From an uncultured Lachnospiraceae bacterium (lineage in GTDB: Bacteria > Bacillota > Clostridia > Lachnospirales > Lachnospiraceae): a stretch of 64,000 nt of DNA. Shown in pieces: positions 23,931 through 31,896 of the stretch. Numbering within the stretch: the first letter of the stretch is position 1; the number at the start of each line of letters is the position of its first letter. The stretch covers positions 1 to 64,000 of the forward strand of contig CAJURH010000005.1 in NCBI GenBank assembly GCA_910588775.1. The letters are read 5' to 3'. The position numbers were made by a program, and so were the translations under genes. The notes under the pieces are model-generated. The model searched no databases and was not told where the DNA came from. It saw nothing but the letters and a program-made list of their open reading frames with translations.

Positions 23931-23959
23931 ATTATAAACAGTAAGATTTCAAAGTACAA
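23931..23959 (-). promoter_or_regulatory. Promoter of the MerR-like gene
   Basis: TTGTAC (23954-23959), 17 bp and TATAAT (23931-23936). The start point is near 23924, so nearly the whole palindromic element is transcribed as a leader of about 215 nt. Confidence 0.7.
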
Positions 23960-23982
23960 GCAAAAGCGTTCGACATATTCCC

Positions 23983-25311
23983 CTACTTTTTCAGGTTGAC
24001 GAACTGGGTGTACTGCGGCATCCACACCAGATCCACCACTCCGATAGGGCCATTTCTCTGCTTGGCAATGTTGATTTCCGCGATGTTTTTCTTCTCTGTA
24101 TCCTTATTATAATAATCATCCCGGTAAATAAACATAACCACGTCCGCATCCTGCTCAATGGCCCCCGACTCACGCAAATCCGACAGCATGGGACGGTGAT
24201 TGGGCCGTTGCTCCACCGCGCGGCTTAGCTGGGACAGAGCCACCACCGGCACATGCAGCTCACGGGCCACCGCTTTTAACGCCCGGGAAATGTCTGAAAT
24301 TTCCTGCTGACGGGAATCGCCACGTCCATTGCCGCTCATTAACTGGAGATAGTCAATAAAAATAATGCCCAAATCCTGTTCCAATTTATACTTTCGGCAC
24401 TTGGAACGCAATCCGGACACAGTTATCCCTGGAGTATCGTCAATAATTAAATTGGACCGCCCGATTACGTCGGCGCCCTCCACCAGTTTGGTCCAGTCCT
24501 CATCCCGCAGATCCCCGGTCCGCAGACTCTGGCTGTCCACCCGTGACTCCATAGACAACATACGGTTGACTAATTGCTCTTTGGACATCTCCAGGCTGAA
24601 AATGGCTGCAGTAACCCCGTTTTTAAACGCCATATGTCGGGCAATATTGAGAGCGAAGGCCGTCTTCCCCATAGAAGGGCGGGCGGCTATCAGTATCAAA
24701 TCCGAGGGCTGAAACCCGGAGGTTTTGTAATCCAAATCCACAAATCCCGTGGAAAGTCCAGTGACGCTCCCCTGCATCCGGGACGCTTTCTCAATATTAT
24801 CCACCACATCCAGCACAATCTGCTGAATCGGAACGAAATCCGACGCATCCTGTCTCTGAAACAGGTCGAACATTTTCTTCTCCGCGGCTTCCAGAATGTT
24901 CTCTGTCTTATCCTGCTGCAGATAACAGGCGTCCGCCACTTCCTCGCTGGCTTTAATCAAACGACGCAGCAGAGCTTTCTCGCTGACAATGCCCGCATAA
25001 TACCGGATGTTGGCCGATGTAGGCACCGAATCCAGCAGGTCTCTTGCGTACTCCAGGTCACTGATTTCCCCGGGCAGATCTTTTTCTTTCAGTCTGTCCT
25101 GTAGCGTAACCAGGTCCACCGGCCGGCCCTCGTTGCACATCTCCACCATCACGTCAAAAATAATGCCGTACTGATGCTGATAAAAATCTTCGCTGCGTAA
25201 GATTTCCGAAGCCACCAGGATCGCCTCCCGATCCATAATCATGGAGCCAATGACCGACTTCTCCGCCTCAGGACTATGAGGCAAAACCCGCTTAATCAGC
25301 GCTTCTTCCAA
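23983..25311 (-). CDS. dnaB: Replicative DNA helicase DnaB
   Basis: Hexameric 5'-3' helicase of the replisome. The N-terminal domain (about 1-110) includes LPHSPEAEKSVIGSMI. The RecA-like domain has Walker A ARPSMGKT near 210-217, Walker B IIFIDYLQLM and the later motif QLSRAVEQRPNHRPMLSDLRESGAIEQDADV. 442 residues, normal (called DnaC in Bacillus). It is 12 bp after rplI and ends the gdpP-rplI-dnaB group. Confidence 0.98.
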   Translation of the reverse strand: MEEALIKRVLPHSPEAEKSVIGSMIMDREAILVASEILRSEDFYQHQYGIIFDVMVEMCNEGRPVDLVTLQDRLKEKDLPGEISDLEYARDLLDSVPTSANIRYYAGIVSEKALLRRLIKASEEVADACYLQQDKTENILEAAEKKMFDLFQRQDASDFVPIQQIVLDVVDNIEKASRMQGSVTGLSTGFVDLDYKTSGFQPSDLILIAARPSMGKTAFALNIARHMAFKNGVTAAIFSLEMSKEQLVNRMLSMESRVDSQSLRTGDLRDEDWTKLVEGADVIGRSNLIIDDTPGITVSGLRSKCRKYKLEQDLGIIFIDYLQLMSGNGRGDSRQQEISDISRALKAVARELHVPVVALSQLSRAVEQRPNHRPMLSDLRESGAIEQDADVVMFIYRDDYYNKDTEKKNIAEINIAKQRNGPIGVVDLVWMPQYTQFVNLKK

Positions 25312-25323
25312 ATCACACGCCTC

Positions 25324-25770
25324 CTAACCCTCTTTCACCACAACCTTCACTGTACCCGTCACTTCCGGATGTAAACGCAGGGGAACTTCCGTCGTCCCAA
25401 GGGTTTTGATGGGGCTTTCCAGCTGTAATTTCTTCTTATCCAGCGTCATTCCCAACTGCTCCTGGGCGGCTTCTGAGATTTCCTTGGCGGATATGGAACC
25501 AAATGTCTTTCCTCCCTCTCCCACTTTCAACGTCAGCACGATTTCTTTGCCTTCCAGATTTTTTGCAAATTCCTGGGCCGATTCCAGGTTGTTCTGGGCC
25601 AATTTCTGCTGATGCGCCTTTTTCAGTTTCAAATCGTTTAAGTTTTTCGGAGTGGCTTCCGCGCCCAGTTTCTTGGGCAACAGCATATTCCGGGCGTATC
25701 CGTCGCTGACATTGACAATCTCGCCTTTTTTCCCCAGAGATTTCACATCTTCCAATAATATCACTTTCAT
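25324..25770 (-). CDS. rplI: 50S ribosomal protein L9
   Basis: Large-subunit protein near the L1 stalk. MKVILLEDVKSLGKKGEIVNVSDGYARNMLLPKKLG is the L9 N-terminal signature. A long helix and the C-terminal domain (GKTFGSISAKEISE) follow. 148 residues, normal. It starts immediately after the gdpP stop codon, so expression is probably coupled; the gdpP-rplI-dnaB order is common in Firmicutes. Confidence 0.98.
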   Translation of the reverse strand: MKVILLEDVKSLGKKGEIVNVSDGYARNMLLPKKLGAEATPKNLNDLKLKKAHQQKLAQNNLESAQEFAKNLEGKEIVLTLKVGEGGKTFGSISAKEISEAAQEQLGMTLDKKKLQLESPIKTLGTTEVPLRLHPEVTGTVKVVVKEG

Positions 25771-27816
25771 CTATAACTCTCCTTTTTGTATCATGTCTTT
25801 TAGCATTTGTTTGACAACTTCCACAATTTTCTCCGGCGTCTCATCGGGAACCTGCGCTCCGGCAATGTTCATATGGCCGCCGCCACCCAGTTTTTCCATA
25901 ATCACCTGCACATTCACTTCGTCGATGGCCCTGGCGCTGATATAGATAATGTTGTTATAATCCGTCAGCACAAAGGAAGCCTTCACGCCTACAATATTCA
26001 GCAGCTCGTTGGCCGCCTGCGCCGCCACCACCGTTGGGCTGTCCAGCCCTTTGCTGGGACAGATGGAAATAGCGTAAGAGCCTTCGTAGATTTCCGCGTT
26101 GTAAATGGTCTCCGCCCGCGCCTTGTAAGCGTCCATGTTATCCCTGAGAAGTTTCTGCACCCGCACCACATCCGCGCCGCACCTGCGCAGGAAAGCCGCC
26201 GCCTCGAAGGTTCTCACTCCGGCCTTGGACTTGAAGTTGTTGGTGTCGATGATGATTCCCGCATAGAGACTGTCCGCTTCCATGTTCCGAATGCGAATGC
26301 CGTCCGCGAAATACTGGAGAACCTCCGCCACCATCTCACAGGTAGAGGACGCGTAAGGCTCCACATAGGACAATACGGCATTCTCAATCACTTCGCTGCC
26401 TCTGCGGTGATGGTCAAGCACCACAACGGTATCCGTCAGCCGCAGCAGATCCGGACACTCCGTATAGCTGGGCTTGTTGGTGTCCACCACCACCACCACC
26501 GTATTGCTGTCCACCAGTTCCTTGGCCGTGGCGCTGTCCACGAACATATCATCCTCGTACTCATCGTTTTCCAGAAATCCCGCCATCAACGGCCGAATGG
26601 ACGTGGTCAGATCGCTGATTACAATATGAACTTCTTTGCCCAGCGTCTTGGCCGCCCGGTAAATGCCCACAGCCGCACCGAACGCATCCACGTCTGTAAT
26701 CTTATGGCCCATCACCACCACCCGGTCCTTGTTGGTGATAAATTCTTTGAGCGCCTGGGCTTTCACCCGCGCCTTCACCCGAGTGGCCTTCTCCAACTGC
26801 TGGGACTTACCGCCGAAATAAGAAATGGCATCCCCGTCTTTAATCACCGCCTGGTCGCCGCCTCTGCCCAGGGCCATCTCTATGGCAATCCGGCACTGCT
26901 CATAATTCAGGTTATAACCGTTGCCGTTGAGTCCGATGCCGATGCTTAAAGTCACGGACATCTCATTTCCGATGTTCACATTCTTAACTTCTTCTAGAAT
27001 GCTGAACTTCATTTCTTTCAGCTTATCCAGAGAACGGTGGGGCATCACCAGAAAATACTTGTCTTTTTCCAGCTTCTTCACCAGGCCGTCCAGACCGCTG
27101 AAATACTTATTGAGCTTTCTGTCCACCAGCGCGCTTAAAAGAGAGCGGCGGACTTCTTCCACTGTCCCTAAGGCTTCCTCATAATTATCCAGATAAATCA
27201 GACCCACCACCGGTTTCTCATCTTGTGTGATCTGAATGGCTTCTTTCAGATTCGTCTCATCAAAGAGATAAACTGCGGCCAGCGCATTATACTGTTGTGG
27301 GTCCTCAATGATATCCGACCGCTCCGCCACCTGCTGAAAATCCACCTTGTGGAGCAGCAGCCGGTAATTGCGTTCTTCATATCCCACCGAGAACTCTTCC
27401 ACTTTGTGATTGCGCAGATCCGCCAGCACATTGGCTGTTATCACCGGGAAAAACACGCCGATGTTTTTCTTCAGCTTCTCTCCAAACAACTGGCTCATAA
27501 TCTGGTTCATCCACACCAGATTCCCATCCATGTCCAAGATTCCAAAAGGAAGCGCCAGACCGTCCAGCATAATATTTTCCACATGGGAAAATATTGCGCT
27601 GAACCGGATTAATTCCGATAACACTTTCTTCCGGTAACATTGATACAGAATCAGCCAGAGAACCAGATACAGAATCAAAAAAAGGGATACGGCAACTCCT
27701 GCGCGATAACTGATGCAAAACACTATAACATCCATAGCCGCCAGCAAGCACCCCAGCGTCAACGGCCAAAACATGATGCTCTTTATTTTTCCATTTAATT
27801 TAACCTTTTCTTTCAT
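25771..27816 (-). CDS. gdpP: Cyclic-di-AMP phosphodiesterase GdpP
   Basis: Membrane enzyme hydrolysing c-di-AMP to pApA, controlling osmotic and wall homeostasis. 681 residues: two membrane segments (about 14-35 and 40-60), a PAS-like domain (about 80-150), a degenerate GGDEF domain (about 200-335, without the GG[D/E]EF site), then DHH/DHHA1. In the DHH part His371, Asp375 and Asp377 (GHKITDVDA), Asp445 and DHH at 468-470 are all present, and GGGGHMNIAGA marks DHHA1. All metal ligands look intact, so it should be active. It leads the operon with rplI and dnaB. Confidence 0.96.
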   Translation of the reverse strand: MKEKVKLNGKIKSIMFWPLTLGCLLAAMDVIVFCISYRAGVAVSLFLILYLVLWLILYQCYRKKVLSELIRFSAIFSHVENIMLDGLALPFGILDMDGNLVWMNQIMSQLFGEKLKKNIGVFFPVITANVLADLRNHKVEEFSVGYEERNYRLLLHKVDFQQVAERSDIIEDPQQYNALAAVYLFDETNLKEAIQITQDEKPVVGLIYLDNYEEALGTVEEVRRSLLSALVDRKLNKYFSGLDGLVKKLEKDKYFLVMPHRSLDKLKEMKFSILEEVKNVNIGNEMSVTLSIGIGLNGNGYNLNYEQCRIAIEMALGRGGDQAVIKDGDAISYFGGKSQQLEKATRVKARVKAQALKEFITNKDRVVVMGHKITDVDAFGAAVGIYRAAKTLGKEVHIVISDLTTSIRPLMAGFLENDEYEDDMFVDSATAKELVDSNTVVVVVDTNKPSYTECPDLLRLTDTVVVLDHHRRGSEVIENAVLSYVEPYASSTCEMVAEVLQYFADGIRIRNMEADSLYAGIIIDTNNFKSKAGVRTFEAAAFLRRCGADVVRVQKLLRDNMDAYKARAETIYNAEIYEGSYAISICPSKGLDSPTVVAAQAANELLNIVGVKASFVLTDYNNIIYISARAIDEVNVQVIMEKLGGGGHMNIAGAQVPDETPEKIVEVVKQMLKDMIQKGEL

Positions 27817-27888
27817 GGACCTCCACTTTCACCTGTCTTCCAGTTCTGGCCTGCACGGACAGCCAGTTTATTTATGCTTTATCGCTTT

Positions 27889-27917
27889 ATTATATCATAT
27901 AACGCCATTTTTGGAAA
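27889..27917 (-). promoter_or_regulatory. Promoter of the gdpP-rplI-dnaB operon
   Basis: TATAAT (27889-27894) with a weak -35, TTTCCA (27912-27917), 17 bp upstream on the minus strand. No other gene lies between it and gdpP. Confidence 0.5.
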
Positions 27918-27950
27918 ATATTTTCTGCAAATCTATTTCCTAATCAACTC

Positions 27951-28778
27951 TCATTTAGGATGATGCGCCTGTCCTGTCGGCGCATGAAAGCTATCGTTGG
28001 ATTTTTCGCTGGCCGCATATGCCCGCAGCAGCCATTTCACCATCCAAGAGGGCCAGAATTTCTCATACATAGCCTGGTCCTCCCGACGGCGCGCCTGATC
28101 CTGGATAGCGGCGCTGGTTTCCGACTCCCTATGAATCCGGTGAGCCATCAGCGGACGGGGCACATAGACGAATTCCCCCCGTCGTCTGGACAATCGCTCC
28201 CACGCCTCCCAGTCCAAACTGGCCCTAAATCCTGGGGCGAACACCGCGTCCGGCAGATTTTCACAGGCAAAGGTCACGCTGGGACAGCAGATAGGATTTC
28301 CCAGAGACAAAATTCGACGCCTTACCCACACGCGGCTTTGCAATCTGCGCCTGCAAAGAGGTAAAAGCAGCATCCTTTTAATCCGAAGAAGGGTGTTTCC
28401 CTTCACATAGCTTTTCTCCCGTATTTCCCAGTAATTGGTAAAAAAAATCAGAGGCTTTTGCGCCTGCCGCGCCGCCTGGAAAATCCGCTGAGCGTATTCC
28501 GGAAAATACACGTCGTCCTGATGAGCGATCGTCCTATAAGGCGTCTTTCCCATGGCGTAGGCAAAATTCCAGTCCACCCCGATGCCGCCGCCCTCCGCGT
28601 TCACGTACAACTGCAGCCGATATTTCTCCGCCAAACGCTGAATATGCTGGTTAGGGGTGGACGTGGCAATACACAGATTGCTGCGAGTTTTCTGCGCAAA
28701 CAGAGATTGGATGCACTCTTCCAGATAAGGGCTTTCTCCATACGCGCATATGATAAATGTGTGATCCTTCCAATACAT
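27951..28778 (-). CDS. Family 2 glycosyltransferase
   Basis: 275 residues with a GT-A fold: TFIICAYGESPYLEECIQSLFAQ at the N-terminus, a variant metal site AHQDDVYFPEYAQRI near residue 95, and an acceptor region rich in Arg and Trp (RASLDWEAWERLSRRRGEFVYV). No membrane segment is evident. It is the last gene of a cassette with a flippase and two LicD proteins, 12 bp after the flippase, so it probably adds a sugar to the same surface polymer (inference). The sugar cannot be told from sequence. Confidence 0.85.
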   Translation of the reverse strand: MYWKDHTFIICAYGESPYLEECIQSLFAQKTRSNLCIATSTPNQHIQRLAEKYRLQLYVNAEGGGIGVDWNFAYAMGKTPYRTIAHQDDVYFPEYAQRIFQAARQAQKPLIFFTNYWEIREKSYVKGNTLLRIKRMLLLPLCRRRLQSRVWVRRRILSLGNPICCPSVTFACENLPDAVFAPGFRASLDWEAWERLSRRRGEFVYVPRPLMAHRIHRESETSAAIQDQARRREDQAMYEKFWPSWMVKWLLRAYAASEKSNDSFHAPTGQAHHPK

Positions 28779-28790
28779 CGATCGTCTCCT

Positions 28791-30062
28791 CTACTTTTCG
28801 GTATTTTTCCACTTTCTCAAATAATACCCTGCCATCAGCGCATAAATCACTGACAGCAGCGCCATCATCAGCATATAACCCCAGGCCGCCCCTGGCATCC
28901 CATATCGCCGCGTCCAGAAGGGAACCGCTACCGCCGCCACCGCAGAGGTGACCAGACATCCCGCCAGACAGGCGTATTGGCGCCGCATAATCACAATCAG
29001 AAACTGGAGCATCAGGTAGACAGCCGAAAAAACTCCCCCTATCACCACTACGCACAATTCTCCCCGATAGGCGGATAGATCCGTATGATAAAACCAGGAC
29101 AAAACCGGAATGCCCAGCAGCCAGGCGCCGCCCAGACAAAAAAACGCCGCCCCGAGAAGAAGTCCCAGTTGCCGCCCAAGAAGCGCAAGCAGCGCCTTTC
29201 TCTCCCCCTGATGAAACAGGTTGGAAAACCGGGTCAAAAGCGGCTTAAACAGAAATCCCGCGAAAAGATTCATCACAAACGCCGGCATATAAATCATATT
29301 GAAATAGGAAAGCATTTCCTCCCCCTGGCAGGCGTCCATGGCATATTTCGCCACGCTGTTTAGATAAACCATCAGAAAAGAATTGATAAACAGCGGCAGA
29401 CAATCCCAGAACAATTTCCTCAGCGCAGTCATGTCCCAGGAAAGCCGCATCCTGGCAAACGCCCCCACCAGATTCCTGTCTATCACCAACAGGCTTACAA
29501 TATAGACCAGGCACATAAACGCCAGCGCGGACGACAGATTTCCAAACAGAAGCAGATGCGCGCCAAATGCAGCCAGAAAAATCACCGTCTCATAGAAAAT
29601 GCATTTCCCCGTCACGTCGTAGCGGTCTTTTTGCTGGTAAAGTCCCTCCATCACGTCAGCCATGGCCTCCGCCACTTTAAACAGCAAAATCCAGAGAAAA
29701 GCCGCCAGCTTCTCTCCCCGGTAGCCGCCTACAATCACCCACAAAATTCCTACAAACATCATAACCGCGCAGGTGGCCATACGGAAACTGAAATACTGGC
29801 TGAAAGAAAACCGTTCCGTCACATCAGACACCTGGTAGGTCCGCACATTAAAATAACCGATGGTCAAAAGCTGCTGCCCGGCCGCCATCACAATGGTGAA
29901 AATCCCCGCCTCATACGGCCCGCTGACTCTAGACAGCAACCAGAACATTAGAAACGTGCTGGCTGAATAAGTGGTTCCGGATAGAATGGTCCAAAAATAG
30001 GCGCTGCCCGGCGGACATTCGCTTCTCTCCCCCAGGAAAAATCTTCTAACCGTCTGTTTCAT
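28791..30062 (-). CDS. Polysaccharide flippase-like membrane protein (MOP superfamily)
   Basis: 423 residues with about 12 membrane segments, similar to oligosaccharide flippases (Wzx/PST type) that move lipid-linked units across the membrane. The beginning (FWTILSGTTYSASTFLMFWLLSRVSGPYEAGIFTIVMAAGQQLLTIG) is typical. It overlaps the upstream LicD gene by 17 bp and is followed by a GT2. Assignment is by topology and neighbours; no single catalytic motif exists for this family. A teichoic-acid-like or choline-decorated polymer is the likely cargo (inference from LicD). Confidence 0.83.
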   Translation of the reverse strand: MKQTVRRFFLGERSECPPGSAYFWTILSGTTYSASTFLMFWLLSRVSGPYEAGIFTIVMAAGQQLLTIGYFNVRTYQVSDVTERFSFSQYFSFRMATCAVMMFVGILWVIVGGYRGEKLAAFLWILLFKVAEAMADVMEGLYQQKDRYDVTGKCIFYETVIFLAAFGAHLLLFGNLSSALAFMCLVYIVSLLVIDRNLVGAFARMRLSWDMTALRKLFWDCLPLFINSFLMVYLNSVAKYAMDACQGEEMLSYFNMIYMPAFVMNLFAGFLFKPLLTRFSNLFHQGERKALLALLGRQLGLLLGAAFFCLGGAWLLGIPVLSWFYHTDLSAYRGELCVVVIGGVFSAVYLMLQFLIVIMRRQYACLAGCLVTSAVAAVAVPFWTRRYGMPGAAWGYMLMMALLSVIYALMAGYYLRKWKNTEK

Positions 30063-30885
30063 GAAATTTTAACCTGCCCGAATAATGGTTGACCCGCTGA
30101 TCTTCTGGTGGCAACGTCATATAATCCCCATAAGAATTTTCCAAAGCCATATGATTGTGATGCAGCAGTTTCACCGAAATCCCCTCGAACCGCCCTTCCT
30201 GAAGCGGAAAAATATCCGTAAGCCGAAGCAGATATTTCTCCGGATAAATATCATAGAGAAGAGTCACCAGATCCCCCTGTCCCCGGTACCGCAGAGACGC
30301 CCGGCGTATCCGGCGCAAAATCAGACTCATGGGCATCCCTTTCAATAACACATGCATCACGCGGCAAACGCCCCGGACGGCCCTGGCCTTCCAGCCGTTC
30401 CCCAATATCTGTGGACAGCGCAGATTCTTCATAATATAGAGCTGATACCAGAAGCGGACCGCCCCATACTGGAACTTTCGCTTGACGGCATCCTCCGGCA
30501 CATGGTCAAAAGGAAATATGTCTATGCGGATCCCATGCCAGTATCCCCACAGGCTCTCCTGCTCAGTCACATGCAATGTGTCCGCCGCCGACATCATGGT
30601 AAACATGCCTGGGCAATTTTTCTGGATGAAGCCGTTGGACAGCACAAACTTGTCCCCCAACTCCCCTGGCGCCACCTGTAAAAACCGCTCGTAATCCTCC
30701 CGCAGCATTCCCACGTCTATGTCGTCGTCCCAGGGAATAAAGCCCTGGTGACGGACAGCGCCCAGAGCAGTGCCCCAGTGGCAAAAATAATCCAACTGGT
30801 ATTTCTCACAAATCCTTATAAACTCCTTCAACACAGAGAGGGAAGTCCGCTGCACACGCTCAAGGTCTCCCGGTCGGTATTCCAT
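30046..30885 (-). CDS. LicD family phosphotransferase, first copy
   Basis: LicD proteins transfer phosphorylcholine or similar groups to surface glycans (family knowledge). The nucleotidyltransferase-like core HWGTALGAVRHQGFIPWDDDIDVG is present, with the DDD metal residues and a following LREDYERFL. About 279 residues. The second of two ATGs (30885) is chosen because AGGAGG lies 8 nt upstream of it. It is 12 bp from the upstream LicD copy and shares many identical segments with it (GAVRH.GFIPWDDD.DVGMLR.DY.RFL, YGDYMTLPP), so the two are paralogues. Confidence 0.9.
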   Translation of the reverse strand: MEYRPGDLERVQRTSLSVLKEFIRICEKYQLDYFCHWGTALGAVRHQGFIPWDDDIDVGMLREDYERFLQVAPGELGDKFVLSNGFIQKNCPGMFTMMSAADTLHVTEQESLWGYWHGIRIDIFPFDHVPEDAVKRKFQYGAVRFWYQLYIMKNLRCPQILGNGWKARAVRGVCRVMHVLLKGMPMSLILRRIRRASLRYRGQGDLVTLLYDIYPEKYLLRLTDIFPLQEGRFEGISVKLLHHNHMALENSYGDYMTLPPEDQRVNHYSGRLKFHETDG

Positions 30886-30897
30886 TCCCATCCCCTC

Positions 30898-31791
30898 CTA
30901 TTTTGATTCTTCCAACTCTTGTTTCTCCAAAGGCTCCTGGGCGTACGGGCCGAAATCCAGTCGGTACGGCGGATGATTATGCCGCTTCTCCACCGGCGGC
31001 AGCGTCATGTAATCCCCGTACCTGCGCTTTAGGTAAGCTTGCACCTTTCCCGGAAACGGAATTTTCAATCCGGAAAACTCCCGGTCCTTCGTTGGGAAAA
31101 TATGTTTCTTATATACAATGCTGGTAAACGGCGTGGGGTCAAAATAAAAGGCCGCCCGTTTCGTCTTCACATGCCTGTATTTCACCGCCACCCGCTTGGC
31201 TTTCCGATACCAGAAAGACGGCCCCAGATGCAGTGCTTTTAACAGCTTATGGCCAATCCCGCATAAAACGTAAGTCAATTTCGCTTTCCAACCGCCATAA
31301 TACAAAACTGGCCGGTCAATGCCGGATAAAACCATCATTTTCCCATAAAACCAGGCTGCCCATGCTTGGCGCTTCATGGCCCGGTTATCATCGGGAATGT
31401 TGTCGAAGCAGTAAATGTCCAGAAAAATCCCCAGTTCACAGTCCAGATCCCGAAAGCATTCTTCCTGGAACCGTGTGCCCCGCAACACCCACCGGGTGGA
31501 TGGAAAAGGCACACGCGGGTCCGTCTCCGCATTAACCACACAATATTTGTCCGCTTTCCAGTGGGCGGCCACTTTCAGAAAACGGTCGTAGTCCCTGCGC
31601 AGCATCCCCACATCCACATCGTCGTCCCAGGGAATGAACCCTTTGTGGCGGACCGCGCCGATGGCTGTGCCGCCACACCCGAAATACCGGATATTATTTT
31701 CCCTGCACATCTGATCAAATTCTTCTAAAAGTTTTAGCTCCAGTCGCTGTAGCCGCTGCAAGGTTTCTTCATTATATTCTTTATATGCCAT
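30898..31791 (-). CDS. LicD family phosphotransferase, second copy
   Basis: 297 residues with the core FGCGGTAIGAVRHKGFIPWDDDVDVGMLRRD near residues 35-65 and the family C-terminus RRYGDYMTLPPVEKRHNHPPYRLDF. The metal-binding DDD is intact. It is the first gene of a four-gene unit (LicD, LicD, flippase, GT2). Divergence from the neighbouring copy outside the core suggests that the two modify different positions or use different donors (inference). No choline uptake or activation genes (licA, licB, licC) are visible in the window. Confidence 0.9.
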   Translation of the reverse strand: MAYKEYNEETLQRLQRLELKLLEEFDQMCRENNIRYFGCGGTAIGAVRHKGFIPWDDDVDVGMLRRDYDRFLKVAAHWKADKYCVVNAETDPRVPFPSTRWVLRGTRFQEECFRDLDCELGIFLDIYCFDNIPDDNRAMKRQAWAAWFYGKMMVLSGIDRPVLYYGGWKAKLTYVLCGIGHKLLKALHLGPSFWYRKAKRVAVKYRHVKTKRAAFYFDPTPFTSIVYKKHIFPTKDREFSGLKIPFPGKVQAYLKRRYGDYMTLPPVEKRHNHPPYRLDFGPYAQEPLEKQELEESK

Positions 31792-31844
31792 ACTTTTCCT
31801 TACCTCTTCTGAATTTATCTCTTATTCTACTACTTCACGCACAG

Positions 31845-31890
31845 AAAATAAACCCCCATTTCCCAGCGGAATATGGAGGTTTATTTTTAT
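31845..31890 (-). terminator. Intrinsic terminator of the DUF5722 gene
   Basis: AAATAAACCTCCAT paired with ATGGGGGTTTATTT (one G-U pair) followed by a U-rich tract on the minus strand, just after the stop codon at 31897. The A/U flanks also allow action on the opposite strand. Confidence 0.8.
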
Positions 31891-31896
31891 CATCGT

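Noticed and set aside
23780..24025. Open frame across the palindromic element
   Set aside because: It overlaps the end of dnaB and the inverted repeat, and has no start signal.
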